Positions 56,957 through 64,000 of a stretch of DNA of 64,000 nt are shown here, piece by piece. The stretch is from Flavimobilis rhizosphaerae (GTDB lineage: Bacteria; Actinomycetota; Actinomycetes; Actinomycetales; Cellulomonadaceae): NCBI RefSeq assembly GCF_014852685.1, contig NZ_JACZDF010000005.1:1-64000 (forward strand). Reading direction: 5' to 3'. How positions within the stretch are numbered: the stretch's first letter is position 1; the number at the start of each line of letters is the position of its first letter. The translations under genes were made by a program, and so were the position numbers. Below the pieces are notes generated by a model. It searched no databases. It worked only from the letters and a program-made list of their open reading frames with translations, and was not told the origin of the DNA.

Positions 56957-57964
56957 ATGGCGACTGCAGCTGCGGCCTCTGCAGGGACCGACCGCGCAGC
57001 ACGCGCGCTCGCGGCCCTGCGCACGGCCGAGGAACGCACGGGGGCACGACGCGTGACGCTCACGGACGTCGCGCCCGTCGTCGTCGGGCACTCGCGCGGG
57101 GCCGCCCGGAACGCTGCGCCAGCACCGCAGCAGCAGGATCCCGTCCACCGCCCGGCAACCTCCATGACCCGCACGCCCCAGCGCGCACCCGCACCACCCC
57201 TCGGCGTCCGCACCGCCGAACGCCCCCCGCTGCCCGTGCCGCCCGCGCTCGCGGACGTCCTGCCCGAGGGGCTGCGCCGCGGCACCGTCACCCAGGTGAC
57301 GGGCTCGGCCGCCCTCGTCCTCGAGATGCTCGCGCACGTCGAGACGCAGCGGGTCGCGCTCGGCGACGAGCCGTGGACGGCCGTCGTCGGCTGCCCGGCC
57401 CTCGGCCTCGTCGCGGCCGCCGAGGCCGGCGTGAGCCTCGACCGGCTCCTCCTCGTCCCCACGCCCGGCCTCGAGGCCGCGACCGTCCTCGCGGCCCTCG
57501 TCGACGGCGTCGACATCGTCGTCATCGGTGACGTCGGCCTCACCGAGGCCGACCGTCGCCGGCTCGTCGCCCGTGCCCGCGAGCGTGGCGTCGCGATCCT
57601 TGCCGTGCGCCCCTGGCCCGGGGCGCGCGCCGTCCTCGAGGTCACAGGCGTGCGCTGGCGCGGCATCGGTGCGGGGGAGGGGCGGCTGCGCTCGCGGGAG
57701 CTCCACGTCGCGCGGGTCGAGGCCGGCCGGACGCGTCGTGCGCACGTCGCGCTCGTCTTGCCGGCCCCGGGCGACGGCTACGACGTGACGACGCCCGACG
57801 TCCGCCCCGGCGCCGTGCCTGCCACCGCGACCGACGCTACGAGCCGGACGTCGTCTTCGACCGAACCCGCGACGCCCGGTCGTGAGGGCCTGCCCGCGCA
57901 GGCCACCGGGCCCACCCACGATCAGGGGATCCTCCCGCTGAGGCCCGTCGAGCGTGTCGCATGA
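56957..57964 (+). CDS. imuA': ImuA', RecA-like mutasome accessory protein
   Basis: 335 aa from ATG 56957 (GGAAGGAC upstream). The central part is a degenerate RecA-like fold (LADVLPEGLRRGTVTQVTGSAALVLEML, then DIVVIGDVGLTEADRRR), and the Walker A GKT is missing, as in mycobacterial ImuA'. Pro/Ala-rich linkers at both ends. It works with ImuB and DnaE2 in SOS-induced translesion synthesis. The stop overlaps imuB by ATGA. Confidence 0.87.
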   Translation: MATAAAASAGTDRAARALAALRTAEERTGARRVTLTDVAPVVVGHSRGAARNAAPAPQQQDPVHRPATSMTRTPQRAPAPPLGVRTAERPPLPVPPALADVLPEGLRRGTVTQVTGSAALVLEMLAHVETQRVALGDEPWTAVVGCPALGLVAAAEAGVSLDRLLLVPTPGLEAATVLAALVDGVDIVVIGDVGLTEADRRRLVARARERGVAILAVRPWPGARAVLEVTGVRWRGIGAGEGRLRSRELHVARVEAGRTRRAHVALVLPAPGDGYDVTTPDVRPGAVPATATDATSRTSSSTEPATPGREGLPAQATGPTHDQGILPLRPVERVA

Positions 57965-59718
57965 GCGCTGTCGCAGCCGCGTCCACCCCCGGGGCCGCCC
58001 CGACGGAGGTCACGCGGACGGCCGTCGTCTGGGTGCCCGACTGGCCCGTCGTCGCAGCCGCCACGGCGGCCGGGCACTCGCCCGCCGTGCCCGTCGCGGT
58101 GCAGGACGCTCGCGGGATCGTCGCGGTCGGCCCCGCAGCCCGCCGCGCGGGCGTGCGTCGCGGCATGCGGCGCCGTCACGCGCAGGAGGCCTGTCCCGGG
58201 CTCGTCCTCCTGCCTGTCGACGACGCACGAGACGCACGCGGTTTCGAGCCCGTCGCGGCCGCGGCCGAGGAGGTCGTCGCGGGGCTCGAGGTCGCGCGGC
58301 CCGGGCTTCTGCTCCTGCCCGCGGAGGGCGCTGCGCGCTTCCACGGTTCCGAGGACGAGCTCGTGCGGCTCCTCGTCGAGCGCGTCGCGGACGCGACGGG
58401 GCACGAGTGCCGCGTCGGCATCGCCGACGGCGTGCTCGCCGCCGTCCTCGCGGCGCGTGAGGACCGGCTCGTGGCGCCCGGGCGCAGCGCGGACTTCCTC
58501 GCGCCGCGGCCGCTGCGCGACCTCGTCCACGTCGCCGTGACGCCCGAGCGCGCCACCGCGCTGCTCGAGCTCGTCGATCTCTGGGACCGGCTCGGTGTGC
58601 GCCGGGTCGGGGACCTCACGGCGCTCGACGCGCACGCGGTCGCCTCACGCTTCGGCGCCGAGGGCGTCTGGGCGCAGCGCGTCGGCCGCGGCGAGGACCT
58701 GCGACCGCCCGCACGGCGGCGGCCCGAGGCCGACGTCGAGGCGACGTGCGAGCTTGACCCGCCAGCCGTCCGCGTCGACACCGCGGCGTTCGCGGCGCGC
58801 CGGCTCGCGGCCGAGCTGCACGCCGCGCTCGTCGCCCGTGGGGCGACGTGCGCGCGCCTGCGCATCGCCGCACGGCGCGGCGACGGTCGTGAGCACGTGC
58901 GGACGTGGCGCACCGACGACGCGGCGCTCGGCGGGCTCACGGCCGCCCGCATCACCGACCGGGTGCGCTGGCAGCTCGAGGGCTGGCTGACGTCCGACGC
59001 GCCGGACCCCGCGGACGAGCACCCGAGCGGGGACGACGCGGCAGGCATCGTCCGGCTCACGGTCACCGCGGAGGACCTCGTCGACGCGGGGCAGCACCAG
59101 GAAGGACTGTGGGGCTCGGCTCAAGGCTCGTCGCTGCGGGCCCTGCGGGCGCTCGACCGCGTCCAGGGGCTGCTCGGCGCCGACGGTGTCCTCGCGGCGC
59201 GCCTCCAGGGCGGCCGCACGGCGCGCGACCGCGTGAGCGTCGTCCCGTGGGGCGAGGAACCGCCGCCGCTGCGCCCGCTCGACCGGCCGTGGCCCGGCTC
59301 GTTGCCCTCGCCCGCCCCGGCGCGCGTCCTGCCCGAGCCCGTCGAGGTGCGCCTGCTCGACGCGTCGGGCCGTCCCGTCGTCGTCGACCGTCGCCTCGCC
59401 GTCTCGGGGGAGCCTGCGCACGTGCGGGCGCTGCCGCCCGCACCCGCGGAGGACGGGCCGACGACCGTCGGCCGGCACGGTCATACGGCCGGCCGCCCTG
59501 CGGCCCGCCCGCGTCGGGCAGCGGTTCCGCCTGAGGTTCCCGTGGGCGAGGTCGTCGCGTGGGCGGGGCCCTGGCCGCTCGCGCAGCGGTGGTGGCGCGA
59601 GGACGCAGAACGGCTCGTCCACGTCCAGGCCGTCGTCCGCACCGCCGACGACGACACCCCGGCTGTGCTCCTCGCGGGCTCGGCCGGTCGTTGGTGGTGG
59701 GAGGCCAGCTATGACTGA
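57961..59718 (+). CDS. imuB: ImuB, catalytically inactive Y-family polymerase
   Basis: 585 aa. The Y-family palm start VVWVPDWPVVAAA and the thumb helix-hairpin-helix LWDRLGVRRVGDLTALDAHAV are visible, but the usual SxDE metal motif is replaced in LLLLPAEGAARFHG, so it should be non-catalytic. The clamp-binding motif QEGLWG lies at about residues 380-385, like QLPLWG of mycobacterial ImuB. The C-terminal region recruits DnaE2. Stop overlaps the dnaE2 start by 8 nt. Confidence 0.92.
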   Translation: MSAVAAASTPGAAPTEVTRTAVVWVPDWPVVAAATAAGHSPAVPVAVQDARGIVAVGPAARRAGVRRGMRRRHAQEACPGLVLLPVDDARDARGFEPVAAAAEEVVAGLEVARPGLLLLPAEGAARFHGSEDELVRLLVERVADATGHECRVGIADGVLAAVLAAREDRLVAPGRSADFLAPRPLRDLVHVAVTPERATALLELVDLWDRLGVRRVGDLTALDAHAVASRFGAEGVWAQRVGRGEDLRPPARRRPEADVEATCELDPPAVRVDTAAFAARRLAAELHAALVARGATCARLRIAARRGDGREHVRTWRTDDAALGGLTAARITDRVRWQLEGWLTSDAPDPADEHPSGDDAAGIVRLTVTAEDLVDAGQHQEGLWGSAQGSSLRALRALDRVQGLLGADGVLAARLQGGRTARDRVSVVPWGEEPPPLRPLDRPWPGSLPSPAPARVLPEPVEVRLLDASGRPVVVDRRLAVSGEPAHVRALPPAPAEDGPTTVGRHGHTAGRPAARPRRAAVPPEVPVGEVVAWAGPWPLAQRWWREDAERLVHVQAVVRTADDDTPAVLLAGSAGRWWWEASYD

Positions 59719-62700
59719 GCCGCGCTACGCCGAGCTCCACGCGCACTCCGCGTTCAGCTTCCTCGACGGAGCGAGCCAGCCCGAGCAGCTCGTCGCCGAG
59801 GCCGCGCGGCTCGGCCTCGAGGCGCTCGCGCTCACGGACCACGACGGTCTCTACGGGGTCGTGCGCTTCGCGCAGGCCGCACGCCGCGCAGGTCTCCCGA
59901 CGGTCTTCGGCGCCGAGCTCCACCTGCCTGCGCACCGTCCCGACGGCCCGCCGGTCCTCGAGGCGCCGACGGGCGTGCCCGACCCCCGCTCCGAGCACCT
60001 TCTCGTCCTCGCGCGCGGGGCCGACGGCTACACGGCGTTGTCCGCCGCGATCGCGGACGCGCATCTCGCGACAGGGGCCAAGGGGCTTGCGCGCTACGAC
60101 CTCGAGGACCTCGGGGCGCGGGCCGACGGCCGTTGGCTCGTCCTCACGGGCTGCCGCAAGGGCGCGGTGCGGTCGGCGCTCGCGTCGGGCGGTCCCGCAG
60201 CTGCGCGGCGTGAGCTCGACCGGCTCACGGCGGCGTTCGGGCGGGACAACGTCGCGGTCGAGATCACCGACACGGCGGACCCGCGCGACCCTGAGCGCAA
60301 CGCGCTGCTCGCGGCGCTCGCCGCGGACGCGGGCCTGCCGCTCGTCGCGACGGGCGCGGTCCACCACGCGACGCCCGCCGAGGCGCCGCTCGCGGCGGCG
60401 CTCGGCGCGATCCGCGCGCGCAGCTCGCTCGACGATATGGACGGCTGGCTGCCGGGTGCCCCCGCCGCGCACCTGCGTTCGGCGCACGAGATGCTCGCGC
60501 GCCACCGTGCGCACCCGCAGGCGGTCCTCACCGCCGCAGAGCTCGGCCGGGAGTGCGCGTTCGACCTCAGCCTCGTCGCACCGTCGCTCCCGCCGTACCC
60601 CGTGCCCGCGGGGCACGACGAGGCCTCCTGGCTGCGCGAGCTCGTCCGTCGGGGCGCGCTCGAACGCTACGGCGAGCCGGGCACCGCCCGGGCCGAGCGT
60701 GCGCGGCTCGTGCTCGAGCACGAGCTCGAGGTCATCACGGCGCTCGGCTTCCCCGGCTACTTCCTCATCGTCAGCGACATCGCGACGTTCTGCCGCGAGC
60801 AGGGGATCCTCGCGCAGGGTCGCGGCTCGGCCGCGAACTCGGCGGTCTGCTACGCGCTCGGCATCACGGCGGTCGACGCGGTCGCGCACGGCCTGCTCTT
60901 CGAACGGTTCCTCGCGCCCGAGCGTGACGGCCCGCCGGACATCGACGTCGACATCGAGTCGGGACGTCGTGAGGAAGTCATCCAGCACGTCTACGAGCGG
61001 TTCGGCCGGCGTCACGCGGCGCAGGTCGCGAACGTCATCTCCTACCGGCCGCGCTCGGCGGTGCGGGACGCCGCGCGCGCGCTCGGGCACGACGTCGGGC
61101 GGCAGGATGCCTGGAGCAAGGGCATCGAGCGCTGGGGGAGCCTGCGCGGGCCCGAGGACGACAGCCCGTGGTGGACGGTGAGCCGCGGCGGGCCGGTCGC
61201 GGCGGTCCCGGTGCCGGGCGACCCCGGGGCGGTGCTGAGCGACGACGGGCGTGACGTCGTGCCTGCCGTGAGACCGCCGTCCGCGGCGTCGGAAGGCACG
61301 ATCCCGGAGGACGTTCTCGACCTTGCCGAGCAGTTGCTGCGACTGCCGCGTCACCTCGGCATCCACTCCGGGGGCATGGTGCTGTGCGACCGGCCGGTCG
61401 TCGAGGTGTGCCCGGTCGAGTGGGCGCGCATGCCGGGCCGCACGGTGCTCCAGTGGGACAAGGACGACTGCGCGGACGCGGGCCTCGTGAAGTTCGACCT
61501 GCTCGGTCTCGGCATGCTCACGGCGCTGCGGCTCGCGTTCGAGCAGGTCGCCGAGCACGAGGGCGTCGAGCTCACGCTCCACGGTCTGCCGCAGGAGGAT
61601 CCGGCGGTGTACGACCTGCTGTGCGCGGCGGACACGGTCGGGGTGTTCCAGGTCGAGTCGCGGGCGCAGATGGCGACGCTGCCGCGGCTGCAGCCGCGGA
61701 CGTTCTACGACATCGTCATCGAGGTCGCGCTCATCCGGCCCGGTCCCATCCAGGGCAACTCGGTGCACCCGTACATCAACCGTGCGCGGGGCCGGGAGGA
61801 CGTCACTTTCCTCCACCCGCTGCTCAAGAACTCCCTGGGCAAGACGCTCGGCGTACCGCTGTTCCAGGAGCAGCTCATGCAGATGGCGATCGATGTCGCA
61901 GACTTCACACCTGCCGAGGCCGACCAGCTCCGTCGCGCCATGGGATCCAAACGTTCCGCCGAGCGCATGGAGGCTCTGCACGCGCGGCTGCTCGCGGGCA
62001 TGGCGGCGAACGGCATCTCGCGGGAGGTCGGCGAGCAGATCTTCGACAAGCTCAAGGCGTTCGCTGACTTTGGCTTCCCCGAGTCGCACGCCTACTCGTT
62101 CGCGTACCTCGTCTACGCGAGCTCGTGGCTCAAGGTGCACCATCCGGCGGCGTTCTACGCGGCGCTTCTCGCGGCGCAGCCCATGGGCTTCTACTCGCCG
62201 CAGTCGCTCGTCGCGGACGCGCGTCGGCACGGCATCACGGTGCTGCGCCCGGACGTCACGCGCTCAGGCGTCGAGGCGCGCGTCGAGCGGTGCGAGGACG
62301 GGGCGCTCGGGGTGCGGCTCGGGCTCGCGAAGGTGCGGGGCGTGGGGGAGGACGTCGCGGGACGGATCGTCGCGGAGCGGGAGCGGGCGCCGTTCGTCGA
62401 CCTGCCGGACCTCGCGCGACGCGTCGGCCTCACGGTCGCGCGGCTCGAGGCGCTTGCGACCGCGGGTGCGCTCGACGCGTACGCGGGCTCGCGGCGGGCT
62501 GCGCTGTGGGCGGCCGCCGCAGTGGCGCAGGAGTCGCCCGCGACGCTCCCGGGGGTGAGCGTCGGGGTCGAGGCTCCGACGCTGCCGGGGATGAGCGAGG
62601 TCGAGCGGTCGGTCGCGGACGTGTGGGCGACGGGCGTCTCGCCCGAGGAGTACCCGACGCAGTTCGTCCGCCCCGGGCTCGACGCGGCAGGCGTCCTCAC

Positions 62701-63004
62701 GGTGGGTGCGGCGACGGTCCACGAGGCAGGACGTCGGGTCGCCGTGGCGGGGGTCGTCACGCACCGGCAGCGTCCTGGGACGGCGCGCGGTGTGACCTTC
62801 CTCTCGCTCGAGGACGAGACGGGGCTGCTCAACGTCGTGTGCTCGCCGGGGCTGTGGCAGAGGCACCGGACGGTCGCACGGTCGGCTGCGGCGCTCGTCG
62901 TGCGGGGGCGGCTCGAGCGTGCGGACGGGGCGACGAACCTCGTCGCGGAGCACCTCGCGCCGCTGTCGCTCGCGGTGCCGTCGCGCTCGCGTGACTTCCG
63001 TTGA
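59711..63004 (+). CDS. dnaE2: Error-prone DNA polymerase DnaE2
   Basis: 1097 aa, a C-family polymerase. PHP domain YAELHAHSAFSFLDGAS and ALTDHDGLYGVVRF, the catalytic aspartates in PPDIDVDIE (Asp410, 412, 414), QGRGSAANSAVCYALGIT, FADFGFPESHAYSFAYLVYASSWLK, and a C-terminal OB fold (VAVAGVVTHRQRP, FLSLEDETGLLNVVC). It is the SOS mutagenic polymerase that bypasses lesions with ImuA' and ImuB. The third gene of the LexA-regulated operon. No U-rich terminator is seen before the tRNA genes. Confidence 0.96.
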   Translation: MTEPRYAELHAHSAFSFLDGASQPEQLVAEAARLGLEALALTDHDGLYGVVRFAQAARRAGLPTVFGAELHLPAHRPDGPPVLEAPTGVPDPRSEHLLVLARGADGYTALSAAIADAHLATGAKGLARYDLEDLGARADGRWLVLTGCRKGAVRSALASGGPAAARRELDRLTAAFGRDNVAVEITDTADPRDPERNALLAALAADAGLPLVATGAVHHATPAEAPLAAALGAIRARSSLDDMDGWLPGAPAAHLRSAHEMLARHRAHPQAVLTAAELGRECAFDLSLVAPSLPPYPVPAGHDEASWLRELVRRGALERYGEPGTARAERARLVLEHELEVITALGFPGYFLIVSDIATFCREQGILAQGRGSAANSAVCYALGITAVDAVAHGLLFERFLAPERDGPPDIDVDIESGRREEVIQHVYERFGRRHAAQVANVISYRPRSAVRDAARALGHDVGRQDAWSKGIERWGSLRGPEDDSPWWTVSRGGPVAAVPVPGDPGAVLSDDGRDVVPAVRPPSAASEGTIPEDVLDLAEQLLRLPRHLGIHSGGMVLCDRPVVEVCPVEWARMPGRTVLQWDKDDCADAGLVKFDLLGLGMLTALRLAFEQVAEHEGVELTLHGLPQEDPAVYDLLCAADTVGVFQVESRAQMATLPRLQPRTFYDIVIEVALIRPGPIQGNSVHPYINRARGREDVTFLHPLLKNSLGKTLGVPLFQEQLMQMAIDVADFTPAEADQLRRAMGSKRSAERMEALHARLLAGMAANGISREVGEQIFDKLKAFADFGFPESHAYSFAYLVYASSWLKVHHPAAFYAALLAAQPMGFYSPQSLVADARRHGITVLRPDVTRSGVEARVERCEDGALGVRLGLAKVRGVGEDVAGRIVAERERAPFVDLPDLARRVGLTVARLEALATAGALDAYAGSRRAALWAAAAVAQESPATLPGVSVGVEAPTLPGMSEVERSVADVWATGVSPEEYPTQFVRPGLDAAGVLTVGAATVHEAGRRVAVAGVVTHRQRPGTARGVTFLSLEDETGLLNVVCSPGLWQRHRTVARSAAALVVRGRLERADGATNLVAEHLAPLSLAVPSRSRDFR

Positions 63005-63076
63005 GGAGGCCCGACGCACCTGTGCCGAGGGGCGGTGAGGGGCTCTGGTGCCGATGTGATTTCTGGGCTCCGGCCG

Positions 63077-63085
63077 TGCTATGTT
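63077..63085 (+). promoter_or_regulatory. Extended -10 of the tRNA-Leu pair
   Basis: TGC-TATGTT, about 41 nt upstream of the first tRNA gene. Confidence 0.5.
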
Positions 63086-63125
63086 CTTCCAGCACCGAGC
63101 GGGGGTCACCTCGCGAGGGTCACCT

Positions 63126-63210
63126 GTCCGGGTGGCGGAATGGCAGACGCGCTAGCTTGAGGTGCTAGTGCCCTTTATCGGGCGTGGGGGTTCAAGTCCC
63201 CCTCCGGACA
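63126..63210 (+). tRNA. tRNA-Leu (anticodon GAG)
   Basis: 85 nt, class II tRNA. Acceptor GTCCGGG/TCCGGAC with discriminator A, anticodon stem CTAGC/GCTAG with loop TTGAGGT (anticodon GAG), a long variable arm TGCCCTTTATCGGGCG, and T loop GTTCAAGTC. CCA is not encoded. Confidence 0.96.
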
Positions 63211-63262
63211 CTCGCTGAGACAACTGAACAACCGCACGGCTTTCGGGCCGTGATGGTCACCT

Positions 63263-63347
63263 GTCCGGGTGGCGGAATGGCAGACGCGCTAGCTTGAGGT
63301 GCTAGTGCCCTTTATCGGGCGTGGGGGTTCAAGTCCCCCTCCGGACA
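63263..63347 (+). tRNA. tRNA-Leu (anticodon GAG), second copy
   Basis: Identical in all 85 bases to the copy at 63126-63210; anticodon GAG reads CUC and CUU. Transcribed from the same promoter, since there is no good promoter in the 52-nt spacer. Confidence 0.96.
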
Positions 63348-63365
63348 CTCGTTGAGACAGCGACG

Positions 63366-63399
63366 CGAAGCGGATCCAGGTTCACCTGGGTCCGCTTCG
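63366..63399 (+). terminator. tRNA-Leu terminator
   Basis: 14-bp stem with one G-T wobble and a TTCA loop (63367-63380 with 63385-63398), followed by CGTCGTTCCC. Confidence 0.8.
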
Positions 63400-63487
63400 T
63401 CGTTCCCCCGAACGAGCGCTGGCTGCACTCACGACAGGACGGTGGACCGTCTCGCGCCGCGCGACCGTTTCGTGTTGACTGGCCCAC

Positions 63488-64000
63488 GTGACCACGGCAG
63501 ACACGAACCGGGGGGCGTCAGGCTACGTCGTGCGGCCCTGGCTCGGGCCGCAGCCGAGCGACGACCCCGAGCTGCAACGCTATGCGGTGCTCGCGTCGCT
63601 GTGCGTCGGCGACGGAGCAGCTGCGGTCCTGCTCCCCGAGCCGGACGGAGCCCGGGTCGCAGCCGCGTCGACGATCGACGACGGCGCGTCGGGCACGCTG
63701 CGTTCTGATCTTGCGTACGAGTCGCTCCGGACGGGACGGCTCGTCGTGCTCACGCCCGCGGAGTCCGCGGTCTCGCGGCCCGAGCAGCCGGTGGGGTTCG
63801 TCGCGGTGCCCGTCACCACCCCGGAGGGGGCGCGGGTCGCGGTGCTCTTCGCGCAGACGCTCGTCGAGGTCCAACCGAGCCAGGTGAGGGCTCTCGGCGA
63901 GCTCGCGGTGCTCCTGGCCGCCTACCTCGGGTCGCGCACGTCGTTGCGGCGCGCGGTCGAGGCCGAGGCCGAGCTCCAGGAGATCACCCGCATCAATCGC
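63488..64000 (+). CDS. GAF-like sensor protein, N-terminal part (runs off the window)
   Basis: 171 codons from GTG 63488, open to the last base. The sequence MTTADTNRGASGYVVRPWLG is followed by a fold resembling a GAF domain: AVLASLCVGDGAAAVLLPEP, GTLRSDLAYESLRTGRLVVLTP, VGFVAVPVTTPEGARVAVLFA and LRALGELAVLLAAYLGSR-like helix. An incipient coiled coil (RRAVEAEAELQEITRINR) at the end suggests a signalling output domain such as a kinase, phosphatase or ANTAR domain beyond the window. Confidence is limited by truncation. Confidence 0.65.
   Translation, partial: MTTADTNRGASGYVVRPWLGPQPSDDPELQRYAVLASLCVGDGAAAVLLPEPDGARVAAASTIDDGASGTLRSDLAYESLRTGRLVVLTPAESAVSRPEQPVGFVAVPVTTPEGARVAVLFAQTLVEVQPSQVRALGELAVLLAAYLGSRTSLRRAVEAEAELQEITRINR

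Larger units (their letters stand above)
63118..63360 (+). repeat. Tandem duplication of a tRNA-Leu unit
   Basis: Two 106-nt copies (63118-63223 and 63255-63360), period 137 bp: 8 nt GGTCACCT, the 85-nt tRNA and 13 nt CTCGYTGAGACA; they differ at one base. The short linker between them has a 6-bp hairpin CACGGC/GCCGTG. Confidence 0.85.

Noticed and set aside
59063-62230. 1055-aa minus-strand frame
   Set aside because: Antisense of imuB and dnaE2, whose plus-strand frames have clear motifs.
63211-63262. Additional promoter or gene between the tRNAs
   Set aside because: Only a 6-bp hairpin and no -10; the spacer is more likely a processing region.

Overview
The window is high-GC chromosomal DNA from an actinobacterium, most likely order Micrococcales and near Cellulomonadaceae/Sanguibacteraceae. 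The evidence is strong G/C third positions, many GTG starts, stop/start overlaps (ATGA, GTGA), an actinobacterial SOS box in front of imuA'-imuB-dnaE2, a SufR-sufBDCSUT operon, SteA/SteB, TlyA, ImuA'/ImuB and a linked fabG-fabI pair. The family placement is inference.

Layout. (1) 1-64: 3' end of a 5S rRNA gene and its terminator. (2) 409-3524: an Arg/Gly/Asp-rich repeat protein coupled to a HAD phosphatase, ending at a hairpin; then 3638-15669, a long tightly packed unit: 58-aa protein, TlyA, NAD kinase, RecN, SteA, SteB, MraY-like transferase, MurJ, GT4 glycosyltransferase, then pyrG (own promoter) and a NUDIX hydrolase, closed by a perfect 19-bp hairpin. (3) 15760-19514, minus strand: TipA-like MerR regulator, heme A synthase and a two-gene ABC exporter. 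(4) 19767-26593: complete suf iron-sulfur operon. (5) About 26.65-29.3 kb: a small island of less GC-rich sequence with a DUF262/DUF1524 (GmrSD-like) nuclease and an unknown one-helix membrane protein. (6) 29289-34610, minus strand: SNF2-like helicase, zinc metallopeptidase, biotin ECF transporter. (7) 34724-41766: ABC-F protein, SURF1 cluster (minus), GH18 protein, fabG-fabI, SixA-like phosphatase. (8) 41901-48087: serB, divergent glgC/glgA, a lone ABC ATPase, NfeD and SPFH proteins. (9) 48259-53362: MFS transporter, TrmH-like methyltransferase, CIRCE-controlled hsp20, YbdK-type ligase, GNAT and PEBP proteins. (10) 53480-56830: heavy-metal P-type ATPase and CopZ-like protein divergent from a Crp/Fnr regulator, with a TGAC-N4-GTCA palindrome between them. 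(11) 56957-63004: LexA-controlled mutasome operon. (12) Two identical tRNA-Leu(GAG) genes and the start of a GAF-like gene that leaves the window.

The clearest new-looking signals are: a recurrent leaderless promoter form (TANNNT 6-8 nt before the first codon) on at least ten genes that head transcription units; the island at 26.65-29.3 kb; and the Crp/Fnr-CopZ-ATPase locus, in which the ATPase has CPG instead of CPC and the palindrome sits near -41.5 from the predicted start. Most of the rest is conserved actinobacterial core. Very long antisense reading frames are shadows produced by the high GC content.
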